From assembly GCA_903903985.1 (NCBI GenBank), contig CAIVAT010000057.1, forward strand, positions 124,001 to 188,000: a stretch of DNA of 64,000 nt, in the 5' to 3' direction. Positions 17,944 through 26,214 of the stretch are shown here, in pieces. How positions within the stretch are numbered: the stretch's first letter is position 1; each line of letters begins with the position of its first letter. The position numbers were made by a program, and so were the translations under genes. The notes below the pieces were generated by a model. It was not told the DNA's origin and made no database searches. It worked only from the letters and a program-made list of their open reading frames with translations. This stretch comes from an uncultured Bacteroidales bacterium. Lineage in GTDB: Bacteria; Bacteroidota; Bacteroidia; Bacteroidales; FEN-979.

Positions 17944-17959
17944 CCGAAAATCTAAAACC

Positions 17960-18976
17960 ATGAAACTGGCAGTTGTCGGAGCCACCGGGCTTGTCGGAAG
18001 GGAAATCCTCAAGGTACTGGATGAACACAAAATATATCCTGATCCGTTCATCCCTGTTGCATCTTCAAAATCGGCCGGGCTTCCGCTCCTTTTCAATCAC
18101 CATCGTTACTTTATTCATACACACGAACAGGCGATAGAAGCAAAACCCGACGTTGCAATCTTTTCTGCAGGAGCCGCTGCTTCCAGGGAATGGGCTCCCC
18201 GCTATGCAGCGGCAGGCATTACCGTGATTGATAATTCTTCGGCCTGGCGAATGGACCCGGAAATTCCACTGATCGTTCCCGAAATTAATGCATCCATCCT
18301 GACAAAGCACCATAAAATCATTGCCAATCCAAACTGTTCAACCATTCAGCTGGTTCTGGCCCTGGCCCCGCTTCATGCAAAATACCACATTAAAAGGATC
18401 GTTGCATCCACCTACCAGTCGGTTACCGGCACCGGAGCCAAGGCCGTCCGTCAACTTGAAAATGAACGCAATGGCATTAAAGGGGAGATGGCCTATCCAT
18501 ACCCGATCGACCTGAATCTTTTCCCGCACGGGGGAGATTTTCTTGAAAACGGATACACTTCAGAGGAGATGAAGCTGGTGAGGGAAACACAAAAGATTCT
18601 CAATGATTATTCCATCCGGATCACTGCAACCATCGTCAGGGTCCCTGTATTGGGAGGACATTCCGAGGCGGTCAACCTGGAATTCGAACATGATTTCGAA
18701 ATCGGAGAAGTTGTTCAGCTGCTCGCAAACACGCCGGGGATTGTCATTCTCGATGATGTTAAAAACAACATCTACCCCATGCCGATCAATGCGGCAGGCA
18801 AAGACGAAGTTTTTGTCGGAAGGATCAGGCGCGATGAATCACAGCCCAATTCCCTGAACCTCTTTATTGTCGCAGACAACCTGCGAAAAGGCGCAGCCAC
18901 CAATGCCGTGCAGATTGCCGAATACCTTGAATCGGAAAATCTTTCAGGGGTTGATATTTCTCAACAATATCGTTGA
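17960..18976 (+). CDS. asd: Aspartate-semialdehyde dehydrogenase
   Basis: 338 residues, normal family length. The N-terminal Rossmann motif is VVGATGLVGREIL; the catalytic cysteine is Cys126 in ANPNCSTIQ; the substrate-binding and dimer regions include GTGAKAV and RVPVLGGHSEAVNLEF. The enzyme reduces aspartyl-4-phosphate with NADPH to aspartate semialdehyde, the branch point to lysine, diaminopimelate, threonine and methionine, in the cytoplasm. It stands alone, with its own -7 box upstream, and is followed by the promoter of the Crp/Fnr gene. Confidence 0.95.
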   Translation: MKLAVVGATGLVGREILKVLDEHKIYPDPFIPVASSKSAGLPLLFNHHRYFIHTHEQAIEAKPDVAIFSAGAAASREWAPRYAAAGITVIDNSSAWRMDPEIPLIVPEINASILTKHHKIIANPNCSTIQLVLALAPLHAKYHIKRIVASTYQSVTGTGAKAVRQLENERNGIKGEMAYPYPIDLNLFPHGGDFLENGYTSEEMKLVRETQKILNDYSIRITATIVRVPVLGGHSEAVNLEFEHDFEIGEVVQLLANTPGIVILDDVKNNIYPMPINAAGKDEVFVGRIRRDESQPNSLNLFIVADNLRKGAATNAVQIAEYLESENLSGVDISQQYR

Positions 18977-18993
18977 CAAAAATGTTCCTAAAA

Positions 18994-19024
18994 TTTGTTT
19001 TATATCAGTTTAGTACTATCTTTG
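18994..19024 (+). promoter_or_regulatory. Promoter of the Crp/Fnr regulator gene
   Basis: A -33 TTTG (18994-18997) and a -7 TATCTTTG (19017-19024) are separated by 19 bp, a full Bacteroidota-type promoter. Transcription would begin near 19031, after the first in-frame ATG at 18995, which is why the start codon at 19064 is preferred for the gene. Confidence 0.65.
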
Positions 19025-19063
19025 TCTGCTTATCCAAAAATCAGGCCCAAGCAGCCATATCCG

Positions 19064-19759
19064 ATGGTAAATAAAACACAACATTCCTCCAATTGCGCTG
19101 CCTGTAATTGCAAAGCATCCATCTTTAAAAATTTATCCCCGCTTGAAATCGAGCTGATCAACAGCAGCAGGTTCCAGGTAAGTTATAAAGCCGGAGAAAT
19201 CATCTTTAAGCAGGGAACCCCTTCCCCGTATTTCGTTTGCGTCACCTCCGGTCTTGCCAAAATATACATTGAGGGTTACGGAAAAAATCTGATCCTGGCT
19301 TTGATCAAACCCGTTGATTATATTTTTGGTCCCGGGATCTATGTCGATAACCGCCACTATTATTCTGCTGCTGCTGTTGAAGATTGTACCGCCTGCCTTG
19401 TGGATGTGACCGTATTTAAAAAGCTCATTCGCGAAAATCCTGATTTTGCCGAAGAATTCATCAAACGGGTTTCACTCCAGTCCATCTTTAATTTTGACCA
19501 GGTGATCAGCCTGACCCAAAAACAGATGCACGGCCGGATAGCGGATGTTATATTTTATCTTTCCGATAAAATATACTGCCAGAACCCTTTTGAAATGACC
19601 ATTTCCAGGCAGGACCTGGCCGACCTTTCCGGGATGTCGAAGGAAAGCGCCATCCGGATTTTGAAAGAATTCAAGGAAGAAGGCATTCTCACCATTTCTT
19701 CCAATACCATGGAGGTCCTGAATACCAAACAGCTCCGCCAGATCAGCGAAACCGGCTGA
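19064..19759 (+). CDS. Crp/Fnr family transcription regulator with N-terminal cysteine cluster
   Basis: 231 residues from the ATG at 19064; the promoter at 18994-19024 rules out the in-frame ATG at 18995. Residues 11-16 read CAACNC, three cysteines close to the N-terminus as in oxygen-sensing FNR proteins, and Cys111 (DCTACLVDV) aligns with the fourth cluster ligand of E. coli FNR (MVCEIP). A cNMP-binding-type beta roll spans about 20-130 and the helix-turn-helix is at the end (TISRQDLADLSGMSKESAIR). The spacing CX2CX1C differs from E. coli FNR, so a 4Fe-4S cluster is plausible but unproven. It directly precedes two FNR-like boxes and the cytochrome cluster, which it probably controls. Confidence 0.85.
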   Translation: MVNKTQHSSNCAACNCKASIFKNLSPLEIELINSSRFQVSYKAGEIIFKQGTPSPYFVCVTSGLAKIYIEGYGKNLILALIKPVDYIFGPGIYVDNRHYYSAAAVEDCTACLVDVTVFKKLIRENPDFAEEFIKRVSLQSIFNFDQVISLTQKQMHGRIADVIFYLSDKIYCQNPFEMTISRQDLADLSGMSKESAIRILKEFKEEGILTISSNTMEVLNTKQLRQISETG

Positions 19760-19850
19760 TACAATAATCACAAACCCTCCTTTTCTTTTCCTTTTTATTG
19801 CTGCTTTCTACTCAGAAAATCACTTTTCTCCGTTTCCTTTTCTACACATA

Positions 19851-19885
19851 TTGATATATGTCAATGAAGAATTGAGATATGTCAG
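19851..19885. promoter_or_regulatory. Two FNR/CRP-like operator boxes before the cytochrome cluster
   Basis: TTGATATATGTCAA (19851-19864) and TTGAGATATGTCAG (19872-19885) both follow the form TTGA-N6-TCAA, close to the FNR consensus TTGATnnnnATCAA. They are exactly 21 bp apart, two helical turns, so dimers would bind on one face. They lie upstream of the promoter at 19912-19939, centred near -88 and -67 from the inferred start of transcription, positions suited to activation. Confidence 0.6.
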
Positions 19886-19911
19886 TTATTATATTAACAA
19901 ATCTCACCAAC

Positions 19912-19939
19912 TTGTTAACAGCACCCTTCATTATCTTTG
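19912..19939 (+). promoter_or_regulatory. Promoter of the multihaem cytochrome cluster
   Basis: The -7 box TATCTTTG is at 19932-19939 and a -33-like TTG at 19912-19914 is 17 bp upstream. The predicted transcript starts near 19946, about 68 bases before the first cytochrome gene. Confidence 0.55.
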
Positions 19940-20013
19940 ATATTTTTGTTCCCGAAACAATTTGCACAAGTTGTCTGCTGCATAAACGTATTTATTAACA
20001 AAAACTGTAAGAT

Positions 20014-21375
20014 ATGAAAAATTTACAAAAATTCTTTTTCACTGCCGGATTGATGTTCGCGGCAGCGTGTTTATTTTTAGCTTCCTGTACCAAAGAAGGT
20101 CCGGTCGGCGCCACGGGCCCGGCAGGGAAAGACGGAACTAATGGCAAAGATGCAAGTGAAACCTGCAAACAGTGCCACGCTAAAGCTGTTGTTGATGCAA
20201 TTGCAACAGAATTTGAAATGTCAAAGCACAATTGGGGAACAACGGCATTTGAAGAAGCCGGAAACACAGGCTGTACTCCATGCCATACCCAGAAAGCTTT
20301 CATTTATGTTTGCGAAAACAACACTCCGGTTGAATTTACATTTGCTGGCGGCAAATGGTCGAATCCTTATGCAACAAATGATGCCAATGCAATTGGCGCT
20401 ATCAGTTGTTTTACCTGCCACAGTCAGTTACACACCACCTATGGTATGTCCGATCTGATCCTGACCAACACTGCCCCGGTTAACATGACCATGTGGGGAG
20501 CTCCCGGTAAAGGCAAAACCATCGACTTCACTCAGGATGGCAGCAAAGGCAACTTGTGCGTAAAATGCCACCAGCCTCGTCCGCTCACCTGCGGATATGA
20601 CCCTGCAGGACGCGTTCTTGATTATGACTCAGTGGCACAATATCCAGCCGTCGTGATGTATGACAGCACTGCCGGTGTAAAAAACAAATACCTGAAGCCT
20701 TCCTACAGAATGCACATTCATTACGGCGCCGTTGGTGCTGTCGTTGCAGGGAAGGGTGCTATCGAATTCGCGGGCACCTATTCTTATGCGAGTTCTGCAC
20801 ATACCACGGTTGCTTCATGCCAGGACTGCCACATGGCCGGTCCGATGACGGGTATTGCCGGTGGTCACTCATTTAACGTGAGGAATGCAAAAGAATCTGC
20901 TTTAAGCTCCAGCACAACCTGGAACTTCAATGGTTGTAATGTGGCTACCTGCCACGGTGCAAGCCCGCTCGATGCAAATTCTGCCAAATTTAAGGATACC
21001 AGGGCTGCCGTAAAAACACTCCTCGATGCATTGGCTGTGAAAATCAATGCCTGTGGGTTAGGCCATGATATTCTCCACAAGAATGCCGATCCTCTGACAA
21101 ACGCCTGGGCTGGTATCGCTACAGGAAACCAGGATGGTTACCTAGATATCTACAGTGCAGGCACCAACGATGCTGGTTATTGGAGAGATCCTAGCTCCAC
21201 AAGCGCCATCAACATGGCAAAACCAAAGTTCCCGAAATTAACAAATGGTCAGACTGGTGCGATCATCAACTTCCAGTTCTGCTTAAGGGAATACAGTTTG
21301 GGTATTCACAACACCAATTATGTGAAAGCTCTCTTAAACAACTCTATTGCTGTTTTGGCTGCTCAGGGCTGGTAA
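20014..21375 (+). CDS. Hexahaem c-type cytochrome lipoprotein
   Basis: 453 residues. A lipoprotein signal ends LFLASC, so the mature protein is lipid-anchored. Six collagen-like G-x-x triplets (GPVGATGPAGKDGTNGKD) follow the anchor as a spacer. Haem motifs: CKQCH, CTPCH, CFTCH, CVKCH, CQDCH and one non-canonical CNVATCH with four residues between the cysteines. No enzymatic signature is seen. It is the first gene of the electron-transfer cluster, with an FNR-like controlled promoter before it and a strong terminator after it, so it is probably made in larger amount than the rest. A terminal outer-membrane electron carrier or reductase is inferred. Confidence 0.85.
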   Translation: MKNLQKFFFTAGLMFAAACLFLASCTKEGPVGATGPAGKDGTNGKDASETCKQCHAKAVVDAIATEFEMSKHNWGTTAFEEAGNTGCTPCHTQKAFIYVCENNTPVEFTFAGGKWSNPYATNDANAIGAISCFTCHSQLHTTYGMSDLILTNTAPVNMTMWGAPGKGKTIDFTQDGSKGNLCVKCHQPRPLTCGYDPAGRVLDYDSVAQYPAVVMYDSTAGVKNKYLKPSYRMHIHYGAVGAVVAGKGAIEFAGTYSYASSAHTTVASCQDCHMAGPMTGIAGGHSFNVRNAKESALSSSTTWNFNGCNVATCHGASPLDANSAKFKDTRAAVKTLLDALAVKINACGLGHDILHKNADPLTNAWAGIATGNQDGYLDIYSAGTNDAGYWRDPSSTSAINMAKPKFPKLTNGQTGAIINFQFCLREYSLGIHNTNYVKALLNNSIAVLAAQGW

Positions 21376-21391
21376 AATACAGTTCATTATC

Positions 21392-21430
21392 AAAAAAGGC
21401 TTCCGGGAGTTATCCTTGAAGCCTTTTTTT
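21392..21430 (+). terminator. Rho-independent terminator after the hexahaem cytochrome
   Basis: A perfect 12-bp stem (AAAAAAGGCTTC at 21392-21403 with GAAGCCTTTTTT at 21418-21429) with a 14-base loop and a T-run. It separates the first cytochrome gene from the remaining cluster. Confidence 0.85.
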
Positions 21431-21662
21431 AAATTTAACAACCGTTTCCCTGAAAATTGTATATCTTTATGATTGTTTTTTGCATCAGATAATTCATTAT
21501 TGCAAGATTAACAACATAAACAAAAACGGAATACATCCCGGAAAACAGATTCAGCCGGGTAAATACAGACCATTGTTAAATATTTAGCCGACTTTCCTTC
21601 TGGTAAAATTGTTTTGTTTCGGACTGCCGGTATAAAATCAGAAACCATTAAAAATTAAATAT

Positions 21663-22043
21663 ATGCGCAAAATTAAATTGATCAACCTGATCGCTGTTCT
21701 GTTAGGACTGTTTCTGTTTGGGGCATGTGAATACGCCTCCATTCAGCCGGAAGCCCCTCCCCCTCCTCCGCCTCCGGGAGATTCAACCAGTTTTTCACTT
21801 AAAGTTCAGCCGATCTTCAATTCCAACTGTATCGGATGCCATAACGGCTCTACCAATCCCGACCTGAGAGAGAATAAATCGTACCAGAGTCTTTTCGATA
21901 ACAACCTGGTCGTCAAATCTAATCCAGAGGGAAGTGTTTTATACACCTGCCTTCAGTCAGGCGGCGTAATGGCCAACTATGGAAACTCGACCAACAATGC
22001 CACGATCTATAACTGGATCAAAGAAGGAGCAAAGAACAATTAA
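21663..22043 (+). CDS. Monohaem cytochrome c-like lipoprotein
   Basis: 126 residues. Lipoprotein signal (LLGLFLFGAC), then a proline stretch (EAPPPPPPPGD) as linker and one haem motif CIGCH within VQPIFNSNCIGCHNGS. The pattern up to WIKEGAKNN is typical of small planctomycete/Bacteroidota-type cytochrome c modules that sit in the outer membrane. No methionine ligand is obvious other than that in GGVMANYG. It overlaps nothing and is followed 61 bp later by the barrel gene, suggesting joint transcription. Likely role: electron shuttle beside the DUF5777 barrel. Confidence 0.8.
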   Translation: MRKIKLINLIAVLLGLFLFGACEYASIQPEAPPPPPPPGDSTSFSLKVQPIFNSNCIGCHNGSTNPDLRENKSYQSLFDNNLVVKSNPEGSVLYTCLQSGGVMANYGNSTNNATIYNWIKEGAKNN

Positions 22044-22104
22044 TTCCGGCATGATTTTAGTATTCACGATAAATTTGAAACCAATGCATACAATGATATC
22101 TTCC

Positions 22105-23025
22105 ATGAAAAAAATCTTACTTGGTCTGGTCTTGCTTGTTTCCGGAATGGGTTATTCCTTTGCACAGGACTCGATCCCGGCCGAACCCGTAGTTACCCAG
22201 AAACCTCTTGCGAAGGCTGCCTTTGAAAGCGGCATTTGCATGGACAATATTACAGTGGCCATGCCACCTGCCAAAACCCTCGAATTTGTTTTGCAGCACC
22301 GCTTCGGTACCATCCAGAATGGCTGGTCCGACCTGGCCGGGATCTGGGGGGTCTCCAACATCCGCCTGGGATTGAACTTCACTGTTAATAAAAATGTGAT
22401 GGTCGGCCTCGGAACTACAAAAAATAATCGTCTCCAGGACCTGCAGGTTAAATATACATTCCTGCACCAGCGCAAAGAGGGATTTCCCCTTACCATTGCC
22501 TATTACCTGGATGTTTCCCTGAATGCCCTGGATAAGGATAAATTCGGAACCAATTATAAATTCGTCGACCGGTTTGCCTATTACAATGAATTCTTATTCG
22601 CCCGCAGGTTCAACAACATGTTCTCGGCCCAGCTCGGCATCAGCTATACCCATTTCAACAAGGTTGACCGGAGTGTCGATTCAACAGCCAAGAATGACGC
22701 CCTCGCGATCTCCTTGCTTGTCAGGGCCAAGATCAGCCCCCAGTCATCCATCGTACTTGCCTACCAGCAGCCCATCATTATAAACTATGATCCGGCATTC
22801 ATTGTCAGGTCTCCGGATAACTGGATGGAAATCCCGAAAAACAAAGCTCCCTATGCCAATATATCACTGGGATGGGAACTTTCGACGAGTACCCACACTT
22901 TTCATGTGTTCATGACTGCGGCACAGGGTATCCTTCCTTCGGAAATCGTGATGCACAATACAAATAATTTTTTCAATGGCTATATCCTTCTTGGGTTTAA
23001 TCTTACCCGTTTATGGAGCTTATAA
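22105..23025 (+). CDS. DUF5777-family outer-membrane beta-barrel protein
   Basis: 306 residues from the ATG at 22105 (MKKILLGLVLLVSGMGYSFAQ), which gives a clean signal peptide; in-frame ATGs further upstream overlap the preceding gene and lack signal character. The body alternates short beta strands (FVLQHRFGTIQNGWSDL, IRLGLNFTVNKNVMVGLG, FNGYILLGFNLTRLW with an aromatic end), typical of a small outer-membrane barrel. DUF5777 proteins commonly sit beside cytochromes in Bacteroidota; function is not established. Here a porin-like sheath for electron transfer across the outer membrane is a reasonable inference. Confidence 0.8.
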   Translation: MKKILLGLVLLVSGMGYSFAQDSIPAEPVVTQKPLAKAAFESGICMDNITVAMPPAKTLEFVLQHRFGTIQNGWSDLAGIWGVSNIRLGLNFTVNKNVMVGLGTTKNNRLQDLQVKYTFLHQRKEGFPLTIAYYLDVSLNALDKDKFGTNYKFVDRFAYYNEFLFARRFNNMFSAQLGISYTHFNKVDRSVDSTAKNDALAISLLVRAKISPQSSIVLAYQQPIIINYDPAFIVRSPDNWMEIPKNKAPYANISLGWELSTSTHTFHVFMTAAQGILPSEIVMHNTNNFFNGYILLGFNLTRLWSL

Positions 23026-23062
23026 TTAATTAATAATTGTTTAACCTAAATTCAAATTGATT

Positions 23063-23476
23063 ATGAAAACATCACAAAAAATTGCAACGATTTTAGTAAC
23101 AGTGATCATTGCTGTCGTATTCCTGTTTGGCAATGCAGTTCATGCGCAGGCAAAAGCAAAACCATGGCCGGTACCTGATAAAGACAAAGCCATGAAAGCA
23201 CCTGCCAAAGTTGACGCTGCTACCGGCAAAGACCTTTGGGCAAAGCATTGCAAATCATGCCATGGAAGCAAAGGCCTTGGCGATGGCCCAAAAGCCGCAT
23301 CACTGAAAACTGCAGCCGGCGACTTCTCCTCTGCTACTTTCCAGGCATTTACGGATGGTGAACTTTTCTATCGTACAAGCAAAGGCCGCGATGAAATGCC
23401 CGCATACGAAAAGAAAATTCCCGAGGCCAACGATCGCTGGGCACTGGTCGCCTTCATGCGTACAATGAAAAAATAA
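23063..23476 (+). CDS. Class I cytochrome c, periplasmic
   Basis: 137 residues from the ATG at 23063 (MKTSQKIATILV); an ATG two codons earlier is also possible. A signal peptide ends AVHAQA. A single haem motif CKSCH is followed by GSKGLGDGPKA and a likely methionine ligand in RDEMPAYEKKI, then the C-terminal helix RWALVAFMRTMKK. This is the usual layout of a soluble class I cytochrome c that shuttles single electrons in the periplasm. A strong terminator follows at 23504-23549. Confidence 0.88.
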   Translation: MKTSQKIATILVTVIIAVVFLFGNAVHAQAKAKPWPVPDKDKAMKAPAKVDAATGKDLWAKHCKSCHGSKGLGDGPKAASLKTAAGDFSSATFQAFTDGELFYRTSKGRDEMPAYEKKIPEANDRWALVAFMRTMKK

Positions 23477-23503
23477 AGGCATGATCAAGTGAAAATGATT
23501 CGT

Positions 23504-23549
23504 GAAAAGGGTGTATTTGGGATTTTCCCCAATCACCCTTTTCTTTTTT
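23504..23549 (+). terminator. Rho-independent terminator after the class I cytochrome c
   Basis: The stem GAAAAGGGTG (23504-23513) pairs exactly with CACCCTTTTC (23534-23543), with a shorter inner helix (TGGG / CCCA), and is followed by TTTTTTCC. It marks the end of the first half of the cluster. Confidence 0.8.
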
Positions 23550-23586
23550 CCTTTCCCAACCCGATTATCAAACTACATTCATTACT

Positions 23587-24609
23587 ATGGTTTACAAAGC
23601 AAATATCCGACCAGCGTGGGTTGTCCTGATTATGCTGTTGCTTTTTACCCTTGCCTTCACCCTGGTAAAAACATCAGACACACCTTCTTCAAAAACAATC
23701 CAGGCTGAACAGGAAAAACCTGACAAAATTGATCTTTCCAGGTTTAAAAATGCCGCAGAAAATGAAGTTTGCCTGAAGTGTCACGGCCAGTCAAAATATA
23801 CTTACGAAAACCCGGAATCAAAAAAAACAGTCACAAAGCGGATGTTCGCCGAATTGGTCATGAACCGGGATGTCTTTTATGTTTCAAATCATCGTGAATT
23901 CAAATGTACCGACTGCCATTCCGAGGATTACAGTACATTCCCCCATGCCGGAAATCTGCGTATGGAGGCCAAGGCCAACTGTATTGACTGTCATGGCGGA
24001 GATGAAAAATATGCCAAATTCAAATTCGAACAAATTGAGTCGGAATTTCAGGCAAGCGTTCACTCGGAAAAACATAGCGAAGATTTTACCTGCTGGATGT
24101 GCCATAACGCACATACGTATAAAATCAACGCCCGCACAAACGAAAACCTCAAAGAAACAATCCTTTACGACAACCTGATTTGCCTCAATTGCCATGGAGA
24201 TGTGAAAAATTATCAGTTGCTCACCAACAAAATCAAACCCAATATTTTACAAAAGCACGAATGGCTGCCGAACCAGGCTTCCCACTTCACCAATGTGCGT
24301 TGCATCGAATGCCACGCCAGGAATGAAGACACGCTGGTCGTTGCCCATCATGTGGTCGCTAAAAATCAGGCTGTCAGAAAATGTGAAGCCTGCCATTCAA
24401 AAAACTCCATCCTTTATGCCTCCTTGTACAAATATCAGGTGAGCCTAAAGATCCAGAAAGAAGGATTTATCAAAGGGCTGCTGATGGGAGAAACCACCAC
24501 CATCGGGCCCGATAAAAGCAACCGGTTGAATATCATCAGCCTGGTTATTTTCAGCCTTACCATCCTGGTTATCATGATCCATGCGATCCTGCGCATTAAA
24601 AATAAGTAA
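23587..24609 (+). CDS. Membrane-anchored heptahaem c-type cytochrome
   Basis: 340 residues. An N-terminal membrane segment (PAWVVLIMLLLFTLAFTLV) works as an uncleaved anchor or signal, and a second one lies near the C-terminus (IISLVIFSLTILVIMIHAIL). Between them are seven CXXCH motifs: CLKCH, CTDCH, CIDCH, CWMCH, CLNCH, CIECH and CEACH. The periplasmic haem domain would thus be tethered at both ends. Two-anchor multihaem cytochromes occur next to NrfD-type quinone modules and accept electrons from the quinol pool. It overlaps nothing and is 4 bp before the cytochrome b gene, so the two are very likely translated together. Confidence 0.85.
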   Translation: MVYKANIRPAWVVLIMLLLFTLAFTLVKTSDTPSSKTIQAEQEKPDKIDLSRFKNAAENEVCLKCHGQSKYTYENPESKKTVTKRMFAELVMNRDVFYVSNHREFKCTDCHSEDYSTFPHAGNLRMEAKANCIDCHGGDEKYAKFKFEQIESEFQASVHSEKHSEDFTCWMCHNAHTYKINARTNENLKETILYDNLICLNCHGDVKNYQLLTNKIKPNILQKHEWLPNQASHFTNVRCIECHARNEDTLVVAHHVVAKNQAVRKCEACHSKNSILYASLYKYQVSLKIQKEGFIKGLLMGETTTIGPDKSNRLNIISLVIFSLTILVIMIHAILRIKNK

Positions 24610-24613
24610 TCCT

Positions 24614-25237
24614 ATGAACCACGAAAATCAACGATTCTATCTGTATCCTGTCTGGATCAGGATCTGGCATATGGTCAATGCCCTTCTCTGCCTTATCCTG
24701 ATCATCACCGGGTTAAGTATCCAGTTTTCCAATCCGGGGACAATGGTTAAATTCAGTGCTGCCGTTTCAGTGCATAACATCGCAGGAATAATATTGTCAA
24801 TCAGTTACGCACTGTTTTTTCTTGGCAACCTTTTTACTCCCAACGGAGCCTATTATGTGATCCCGGTCAAAGGATTTATCACCCGGCTTAAAAAACAGTT
24901 CATTTACTATACGATCGGGATTTTTAAGAAGGAGGATGCACCATTTCCGGTGAATGAGGAAAGTAAATTCAACCCCCTGCAACAGGTCACCTATGTTGTT
25001 TTAATGTACGGATTTGTTCCGGTTATTGTCCTTACAGGCTGGGGGCTGCTTTACCCGGAAATTACCGTTAACAGTTTTGTTGGCTTTAGTGGACTTGATC
25101 TTACAGACCTGCTCCATATTTTTGCAGGCTTTACAATCAGCATCATTATGTGTGTACATGTCTATTTTTGCACCATCGGAAAAAGTCCGGTAAGCAATTT
25201 TATCAGCATGATCAATGGTTATCATGAATCTCACTAA
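24614..25237 (+). CDS. Cytochrome b, four-helix membrane subunit (thiosulfate reductase / hydrogenase b type)
   Basis: 207 residues from the ATG at 24614 (MNHENQRFYLYPVWIRIWH). Four hydrophobic segments are seen, with candidate haem-b histidines in RIWHMVNALLC, VSVHNIAGIIL, LLHIFAGF and CVHVYF. This matches the PF01292-type diheme cytochrome b that links the quinone pool with periplasmic redox proteins. It is 4 bp after the heptahaem cytochrome and 11 bp before the iron-sulfur protein, strong evidence for one complex. Confidence 0.82.
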   Translation: MNHENQRFYLYPVWIRIWHMVNALLCLILIITGLSIQFSNPGTMVKFSAAVSVHNIAGIILSISYALFFLGNLFTPNGAYYVIPVKGFITRLKKQFIYYTIGIFKKEDAPFPVNEESKFNPLQQVTYVVLMYGFVPVIVLTGWGLLYPEITVNSFVGFSGLDLTDLLHIFAGFTISIIMCVHVYFCTIGKSPVSNFISMINGYHESH

Positions 25238-25248
25238 AATTTTAAAAC

Positions 25249-26211
25249 GTGGAAGAAGAATTGAATAAAAACCAGAAAAACTCACGTCGACAATTCATTA
25301 AAAAGGGACTCATTGCCGGTGCAGGGGTTGCTGTGGGAAGCGGCCTCATTGCGGCTTACGTTGACTCCACTGCAGCAGAAACCGGGGAAAAAGTGAAGGT
25401 TCTTACCACCGGTGGCGAAATCATGGAGGTGGACAGGGGCTTGTTGAAATTGCCCAGGGTCTCCCGCGAAGAGTCGCACAAAGGTATTCCCGGCAGGAAA
25501 TTTGTAATGGTCATCGACCTCGGAAAATGTAAAAATGCCAGGAAATGTGTGCAGGCCTGTCAAAAAGGCCATCACCTTCCGAAAAGCCAGGAATTCATGA
25601 AGGTCTACCTGCTGCAGGATTCGGAAAAAACTGCCCCGTACTGGTTTCCAAAACCCTGCTTTCACTGCGACAACCCTTTGTGCGTCAGCGTGTGCCCTGT
25701 CGGGGCAACCTTCAAGCGCAGCGATGGAATTGTTCTGATTGATAACGAACGGTGCATTGGCTGTAAATTTTGCATGACCGGATGCCCCTACTCAACCCGC
25801 GTTTTTGCCTGGAAACATTATCCGGAATTCGATGTAGACAAAGAGCCTTATTCTCCTGAAGCCAGCAGCCCCGGAAAAGAAGGAACCGTTTCGAAATGTG
25901 ATTTCTGTCCCGACCTGATCCGGGTTGGCAAAATCCCATATTGCGCCTCCGCTTGTCCGATGGGAGTTATTTATTTTGGCGATGTCGACGAGGACACGGT
26001 CACCAATGGTACGGAAACTTTTCAATTCAGCCAGCTTATTCACGACCGGGCCGGATACCGCTATCTGGAAACGCTCGGAACACGACCCTGCGTTTACTAC
26101 TTACCGCCTGTCGACCGCCAGTTTGAAGTTGACCGGGGATTCGGCGATCTGGATGAAAACATTAAGGAAAGATACAAAGACACACCATACAGTAAAAAAA
26201 ATAAACCGTAA
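25249..26211 (+). CDS. Tat-exported 4Fe-4S ferredoxin-like subunit (NrfC/PsrB/HmcB type)
   Basis: 320 residues starting with GTG at 25249. The N-terminus carries a twin-arginine signal (SRRQFIKKGLIAGAGVAVG), so the folded, cofactor-loaded protein is moved to the periplasm. Cysteine groups: CKNARKCVQAC, CFHCDNPLCVSVCP, CIGCKFCMTGCP and CDFCPDLIRVGKIPYCASACP, as in four-cluster DmsB-like subunits, although the first group has an unusual CX5CX3C spacing. It relays electrons between the NrfD membrane subunit and the haem proteins. It is 3 bp before the NrfD gene. Confidence 0.88.
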   Translation: MEEELNKNQKNSRRQFIKKGLIAGAGVAVGSGLIAAYVDSTAAETGEKVKVLTTGGEIMEVDRGLLKLPRVSREESHKGIPGRKFVMVIDLGKCKNARKCVQACQKGHHLPKSQEFMKVYLLQDSEKTAPYWFPKPCFHCDNPLCVSVCPVGATFKRSDGIVLIDNERCIGCKFCMTGCPYSTRVFAWKHYPEFDVDKEPYSPEASSPGKEGTVSKCDFCPDLIRVGKIPYCASACPMGVIYFGDVDEDTVTNGTETFQFSQLIHDRAGYRYLETLGTRPCVYYLPPVDRQFEVDRGFGDLDENIKERYKDTPYSKKNKP

Positions 26212-26214
26212 ACC

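Noticed and set aside
20090-20160. Collagen-like structural protein
   Set aside because: Only six G-x-x triplets occur and they follow a lipid anchor in a cytochrome; a spacer is a better reading.
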